From the NCBI RefSeq assembly GCF_026151205.1, contig NC_087082.1:17763401-17827400 (forward strand): a stretch of 64,000 nt of DNA, given 5' to 3'. This document shows positions 58,982 to 64,000 of the stretch, one piece after another (within the stretch, counting starts at the first letter, position 1; every line of letters starts with the position of its first letter). The notes beneath the pieces are model-generated. The model ran no database searches and was not told where the DNA came from. It worked only from the letters and a program-made list of their open reading frames with translations. This DNA comes from Bolinopsis microptera. Its lineage: Eukaryota > Ctenophora > Tentaculata > Lobata > Bolinopsidae. The position numbers and the translations under genes are program-made.

Positions 58982-58989
58982 CGGCGGAT

Positions 58990-59307
58990 CTGGATACGCA
59001 GACTGATGATCCTCGCCTACATTCCTACAGCGGACGTCCCGGACGTATCCTGGACCAGATGCCACCGACCTTGGACATCGACGACCTCCTCGCCTACTTC
59101 CAGACGACATGGATCCAGGGACTCACCACCTCCTCTGGTACTGGACGAGCTAAGTTCCCTCCACTCTCCTGGAACGCTTACGATCGGACCCACTTTCACA
59201 TGAACAGAACGAACAACTTTGTGGAGTCCTGGAACAAGAAGTTCTCCGCTATCCTTGGACACTCCAACCCCACCATCTACAACTTCATCACATCACTTGG
59301 GATTTAG
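58990..59307 (+). pseudogene. MULE transposase C-terminal remnant
   Basis: The frame reads DIDDLLAYFQTTWIQGL, FPPLSWNAYDRTHFHMNRTN with NFVESWNKKFSAILGHSNPT and stops at TAG 59305. The RTNNxVESWNxxF...HPT pattern is the conserved end of FLYWCH-associated MULE transposases. It was separated from its N-terminal half by the hAT-like insertion. Confidence 0.88.
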
Positions 59308-59705
59308 ATATTATTGCTATTGAGTGTGTCAAGTTATATTCACTTTTTGATTTTCAACAACTCAATATTCTCGATTTACATTGTCTGCAAAGCCCTGAAT
59401 AAAAAAAGTAACAACTAAACTAACAAGAATTATACAAAATGATAAAGAGAAAAGAAAAAATAAAACTTATAATGCGAATATAGAACAAAACTTAGAAACA
59501 AGTTGAATGTGTAAGTTCTGTCTTAGGTACAGTTTCTAGTAGTAGTACCGCCGTACTGTCCAAAGTAAAGTGGGTGTCATGTGATCCGCCGTACCGTCCA
59601 ACCTTTTTGGAAACTACCGCCGTACCGTCCTCCGCTGTACCGTCCTCCGCTGTACCGTCCACCGCCGCAGTGACTTCCGCCGCAGTGACCGGTTCCCAAG
59701 GAAAC

Positions 59706-61828
59706 TTTGACTGGTCACTAGACGAGGCCGTTACACAGTACAATGAAGTTCTTTCGAGTCTTATGGACACCCATTGCCCAGAAGTGGACAGGAAAGTGAA
59801 AGCTAATGAAACGCCCTGGATTGATGAAGAGCTGAGAGAAGTGAGAAGAATGAGAAGAAGAGCAGAGAGAGCTTGGAGGTCTGGAAAAGGACTTAAATCA
59901 GCGTACGTAGGACTTCGGGATAAATTTCAGGGTATGGAGTTTGAAAAAAGAAAGGGATACTATAGAAATTCTATCACAGCTTCATCAGGTGATATTAAAT
60001 CCCTTTACAAGAAAGTCAATCGCTTGTTGGGTAATTCTCAGACAAGTATGCCATCTGGAAATCCTAAGGAAGTTGCAGATGATCTAAAAGCTTTCTTTTC
60101 TGGAAAAGTGGAAAACATCCGGTCCTCTATTGAAAACCTTCGTGATTTACCGGCCGAACCCCAGGAAAACCCAAGAGGTGATAAAAGGGAGTCAAAGTTA
60201 GAGACTTTTAAAGCAGTAGAAGTGTCCGAGATGGAAACCCTGGTGAAAAGCATGTCAAATAAGTTCTGTGACTTAGATCCAATACCCATGTTTCTCCTGA
60301 AACACTGCATTAAAGAACTAGCACCATTTCTCTGCTACATCGTCAACCTTTCCATTGAAACTGCTAAGTTTCCATCGGATCTTAAGAGAGCAGTGGTCAG
60401 ACCCACCCTCAAAAAGGATGGAGCAGAATCTGACTGTCTAAAAAACTATAGACCAGTTTCAAATCTCCCGGTTATGTCCAAGATCCTTGAAAAGTACATA
60501 CTCAGTCAACTCAATGAATACTTGGATGCAGAAGATCTTCATTGTCCAGTTCAGTCTGGTTATAGACCAAAACATAGCTGTGAGACTTTATTAGTGAAAA
60601 TGACTGATGACATTCTTGGGAAAATCGAGCAGGGTAGAATTGTGACACTGGTCCTGCTAGACCTTTCAGCAGCTTTCGACACAATAGATCATAATATACT
60701 TATCAGAAAACTGAGTATCAGAATCACAGGTAAAGCTAACAGCTGGTTTGAGGATTATCTTCATGCAAGATCTTTCAATGTCAAAGTTGGTCAGGAGCTA
60801 TCTGATGTAATGTGTCTTCTTTTTGGAGTGCCTCAGGGATCTTTGCTTGGACCGATTTTGTTCATCCTGTACATTAAACAACTTCAGAAGATAGCTGCTA
60901 AATATGGGATTCGTATTCAGCTATATGCAGATGACTCGCAGCTCTACATTTCTTTTGAACCCCTAATACCTGGAGAACTAAGTGAAATGAAAATTAAGAT
61001 CAATGCCTGCCTTGACGAAATAAGGGCCTGGATGCTTGAAAATTATATGAAACTTAATGAGTCAAAAACAGAGCTACTAGTCATTGGGAAGCCTTTGGTT
61101 CTTAGAGAATTTGGACAGAATCAAATTTCTGTTAATTTTGGGAGTACGGAAGTGATCCCAACAGAATGTGTCGGTGACAATTGGAAGAGTTTAGGAGTCA
61201 AACTAGACCCAGCTCTTACCATGGAAAGACAGCTAAACAGTGTTAAACAGAAGTCAATGTGGGCATTAACTAATCTGAAGAGAATACGATGTTATCTTGA
61301 TGAAAGTTTAAAAGTTATGCTAGTGAAGCAACTGGTTATATCAAAACTTGACTACTAGTACTGTAATGCACTGTATGTTTGCCTACCGATGAAGTCACTG
61401 AAAAAGCTCAAATCTGTACTGAATGCTGGAATACGATTCATCTATAACATCGATGACCGTGATGTAGATCTTCTTGAATACTACAAAAAAGCACACATTC
61501 TCCCCATTGAAGAACGAATAAGTTTCAAGATTTGTCTTCTGGCGTATAAGGTTATGTACAGCCAAGCACCACCATATCTGTCTGATCTTCTTCAGATTGA
61601 CTCCCAGGCAGCATATTCTAAAACACGGCAACTGTCTGGTGATGACTTAAGGTTTAAGGTTAGTAGACTCAGTAAAATCAGGCTAGGTGATAGGAGGTTT
61701 AGCAACGCAGCCCCAAAACTCTGGAACTTGCTACCGTATACGGTAAGACGGTAAGAAAAGCTAACAACATTGATACTTTTAAACGGGCTTTAAAAACCCA
61801 TTTTTTCAATCATTTAGAACATACCTAG
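59706..61828 (+). pseudogene. LINE ORF2, reverse transcriptase part
   Basis: The frame continues from the endonuclease part: NFDWSLDEAVTQYNEVLSSL, a basic linker, then the RT domain with PTLKKDGAESDCLKNYRPVS, PVQSGYRPKHSCETLL, LLDLSAAFDTIDHNILIRKL, GVPQGSLLGPILFILY and the catalytic YADDSQLYIS. An in-frame TAG at 61356 falls within the LDY-CNALYV motif, caused by a 6-base duplication. The tail continues through RRFSNAAPKLWNLLP, and after a frameshift near 61755 ends at TAG 61826. Reverse transcription would be target-primed. Confidence 0.92.
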
Positions 61829-62210
61829 TCGTATTTATATTCGTGTTCTTTTTTCTTTTTTAGAAAGTTCCTAGAACCTGGCCTTAGTTTGTAGATTATT
61901 CCATGGGATTTTTTAACTGCCATGAGTTGTGTATAGTTACACTTACACGGAGAGACTAGACTGCCATTTGCCATGCCCTGGCTTGTTTTTATTTTTATAA
62001 CCTGTATCCTTGGCCGGTACCACATGATTGCAGAGTTGGTAGCACATGCTTCGGCAATCTACCTGTACCTCAGTGAACCGGTGGGTGAACGGCAGCTTGC
62101 TTGCAAGCTGTTGGGTACAGGGTGATGTAGTGTGCGAGTTCCCTTAATTGGGTGCGACAAACCTCAGGGAAATCGGACTGGGGATCCGTCGGCCTGGGCA
62201 AGGGACGGAA

Positions 62211-62635
62211 CACAGGAACTGGTTACAGAGTGTATAAAACAGTGATTCAGCAAGTACCCATTGGGTATTGCTGAATCTGACCCACAAAATACCACAATCA
62301 ATACAAGAATATACAATATAACAAACATCATGTTTATACAAGAATCAGGGCATGCAGAGCAAGAGAAGAAAAATAAGAGAAAAACTCCAACACATGTATA
62401 CCCCTTAGTCCAGTAAATAACAATAATTACTTGTACACAAAACTGTATAATATAAAATACATAACAAATACACAGTCTACCCAATATACGAGTTAAAAAT
62501 TGTATAAACAAGAGACAGGGTTTGCATAGCAAGGGAAGAGATATAAGAGGACCAGGTAAAAAGTGTTTATTACAGTATCCAGTGAAGAAAAAACTAAATA
62601 TAGAGTATCTACAGTGTAATATACTCTCAATAATA
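62211..62635. other. Spacer between two LINEs
   Basis: Sequence between the 3' tails of two convergent LINEs. It is probably 3' untranslated sequence of one or both; no gene was seen. Confidence 0.45.
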
Positions 62636-64000
62636 TCATATGTCTAAGACCATCCTGAGAATTCTGGCTGATCCAATCAAAGCTGTCTTCTGGAGATTAG
62701 AGATGCTCAGATGGCAGTGGACTGCGTCGAGGTGTTTACGAAAGTTAATGGTGATAGTTCCTAATGCGCCTATCACCACAGGGACGATTGTGACCTTTCG
62801 TAAATTCCAGTTCTTCTTAATTTCTCTTTTTAGGTCTTGATATTTCAGTATCTTTTCTTGTTATCTATCCAGGATCCGGGTATCTCCTGGGACTGCAACG
62901 TCAATGATGGTTGCTGCGTTGGTTACCTTGTCTACCAGGAGGAGATCCGGTCTGCAGTGTTCGATAACGTGGTCCGACTGGACATGGAAGTCCCACAATA
63001 TCTTGACTTTTTCGTTCTCCAGCACCTTCTCTGCCCGATGTTCGTACCACCTTTTACTGCGTGGGAAGCCGTATTCCTTGCACAGACTCCAGTGCAATGC
63101 GGCAGCTACTTTGTCATGCCGACACTTATATTCTGTCTGTGAAAGTTTTGGGCACCCATTCAGTATGTGGTCTATTGTCTCGTAATGATTTCTGCAGAGT
63201 CTGCAGAGGGGAGAGGAGCCAGGTGTTTTGTCAATCCTGTGCTTCACATAATTAGTCCTAAGTGCTTGGTCTTGGGCTGCTATCAACAATCCTTCTGTTT
63301 CCTTCTTCAAGTCTTGTTGAGTGAGCCAGTTCCAAGAGGTTAACGGGTCCGCTATACCCATCATCTGCCTTGGGAACTGTCCGTGCATCACTTTAGCAGT
63401 CCACTTCTCCTTGCGGATTTCCTCGCGTTGTGTTCGGTCGATATCTTTCTCTATCTCTTCACCCAAGAGTATCTTGTCTTTGACAAAGTAGTCCTTCAGA
63501 GCAATCAGTTCTGGGTCTCTACTTCTCACCACATAAGTGGTGAGTGCATTCTCCTCTCTCTTTATGACTTCCTCTATACTATGTAGCCCACGGCCACCCA
63601 GTTGACGGCTGACGTATAACCGATCAACATCTCCTTGGGGGTGGTGAGCTCCATTTATCCTCATCAGTTTCCGGGTCTTGACATCTAGGGCTTTGGTCTC
63701 TCCAGCATTCCATGAGAGAATTCCAGCTCCATATCTTATCACAGGTACAGCCCAGGTGTTAATTGCTTGTATACTATTCCTGCCATGAAGCTGGGATTTT
63801 AAAACCTTTTTAACTCTTCTGATATACTCTTTTGTAACCAGTGCTTTCATCTCTTTGTGTAGTATATCATTGGCTTCTAGTATTCCCAGATACTTATAGC
63901 CCTCGTCCTCCAACTCATGGATCTGTTCACCTGTGGGTAGGGAGATGCCTTCGAATACGGCTCTTGCTCCCTTCTTCACCTTCACCACGGCACATTTCTC
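62636..64000 (-). pseudogene. LINE with restriction-like endonuclease, C-terminal part, cut by window end
   Basis: The minus-strand frame enters at the window edge and runs through RT thumb sequence (YKYLGILEANDILHKEMK, QAINTWAVPVIRYGAGILSW), a CCHC motif (CRLCRNHYETIDHILNGC) and a restriction-like endonuclease (CRPDLLLVDKVTNAATIIDV, the PD...D catalytic pair). An in-frame TAA at 62861-62863 follows GDTRILDR; beyond it the same frame continues KYQDLKREIKKNW to a final TGA at 62636. The CCHC plus PD-(D/E)XK order at the C-terminus defines R2/R4/NeSL-type LINEs, which often insert into specific targets. The stop makes this copy defective unless read through. Confidence 0.88.

Larger units (their letters stand above)
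56461..59695 (+). mobile_element. FLYWCH/MULE DNA transposon inserted in the LINE
   Basis: Inverted repeats of about 170 bp at 56461-56640 and 59525-59695 share GCGGCGGAAGTCACTGCGGC and CACATGACACCCACTTTACT. The unit is flanked by the perfect direct repeat CCAAGGAAAC (56451-56460 and 59696-59705). Removing the unit and one repeat restores LINE ORF2. It carries a TATA box, a FLYWCH-domain ORF and the C-terminus of a MULE transposase. A 9-10-bp duplication and FLYWCH domain both fit the MULE superfamily. The catalytic centre is mostly deleted. Confidence 0.93.
54420..62210 (+). mobile_element. Near-complete but decayed LINE (CR1/L2-like), interrupted
   Basis: Plus-strand order: ORF1 with zinc knuckles, an apurinic-type endonuclease, a reverse transcriptase, and a C-terminal tail with LDY-(CN)-ALYVCLP typical of CR1/L2-type LINEs. 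The unit is broken at 56451 by a 3.2-kb DNA transposon and resumes at 59706. The 5' limit is approximate. The 3' limit near 62050-62210 is a guess from a structured non-coding tail (GCAGCTTGCTTGCAAGCTG). Several frameshifts and a stop show it cannot transpose by itself. Confidence 0.88.

Overview
The window is animal nuclear DNA. Genes are split by short GT-AG introns, coding density is low, and non-LTR retrotransposons, DNA transposons, MITEs and long minisatellites fill most of the space. Interstitial TTAGGG-type repeats are present. Gene content (class C GPCR, SRRT/ARS2, ERH, PGAM5, an OPA3-like gene, a lectin-like/TSP1/Ig secreted protein) points to a metazoan, probably a non-bilaterian or other invertebrate with fast-evolving genes; the species cannot be named from this evidence.

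Layout. 1-4190: dispersed repeats, a 9-bp-TSD MITE, a foldback element and a satellite built on the palindrome GCGCTTATAAGCGC. 4191-10206: a seven-exon class C GPCR (about 953 aa) with a mariner-type element in intron 2 and a minisatellite that multiplies the last 3' splice site. 10468-13570: a 3.1-kb DNA transposon with 33-bp TIRs and a 10-bp TSD, carrying a decayed ORF, a LINE fragment and a MITE. 15355-16545: a second seven-TM receptor whose C-terminus runs into a 2.7-kb, 21-bp minisatellite. 20531-21898: a 29-bp minisatellite. 24044-25292: a small OPA3-like gene with a 12-bp array at its splice donor, bracketed by two MITEs. 26913-35437 (minus strand): PGAM5, a fully reconstructable 13-exon SRRT/ARS2 gene (738 aa) and, 348 bp downstream of it, a divergent ERH gene. 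36-46 kb: retroelement relics, hairpin elements and a 2.6-kb minisatellite with an inverted block. 46.9-54 kb: a secreted lectin-like/TSP1/Ig/Ig gene with phase-1 exons throughout, and decayed copies of its first domain. 54.4-62.2 kb: a CR1/L2-like LINE split by a FLYWCH/MULE DNA transposon, itself split by a hAT-like element. 62.6 kb to the end: the 3' part of a LINE with a restriction-like endonuclease.

SRRT and ERH are both nuclear RNA-processing factors and lie head-to-tail at very short distance. That pair, the splice-site minisatellite and the unclassified 10-bp-TSD transposon are the most interesting items. Exon coordinates were derived by hand from splice consensus and reading phase; in the class C GPCR, SRRT and the lectin/TSP1/Ig gene all junctions keep frame.
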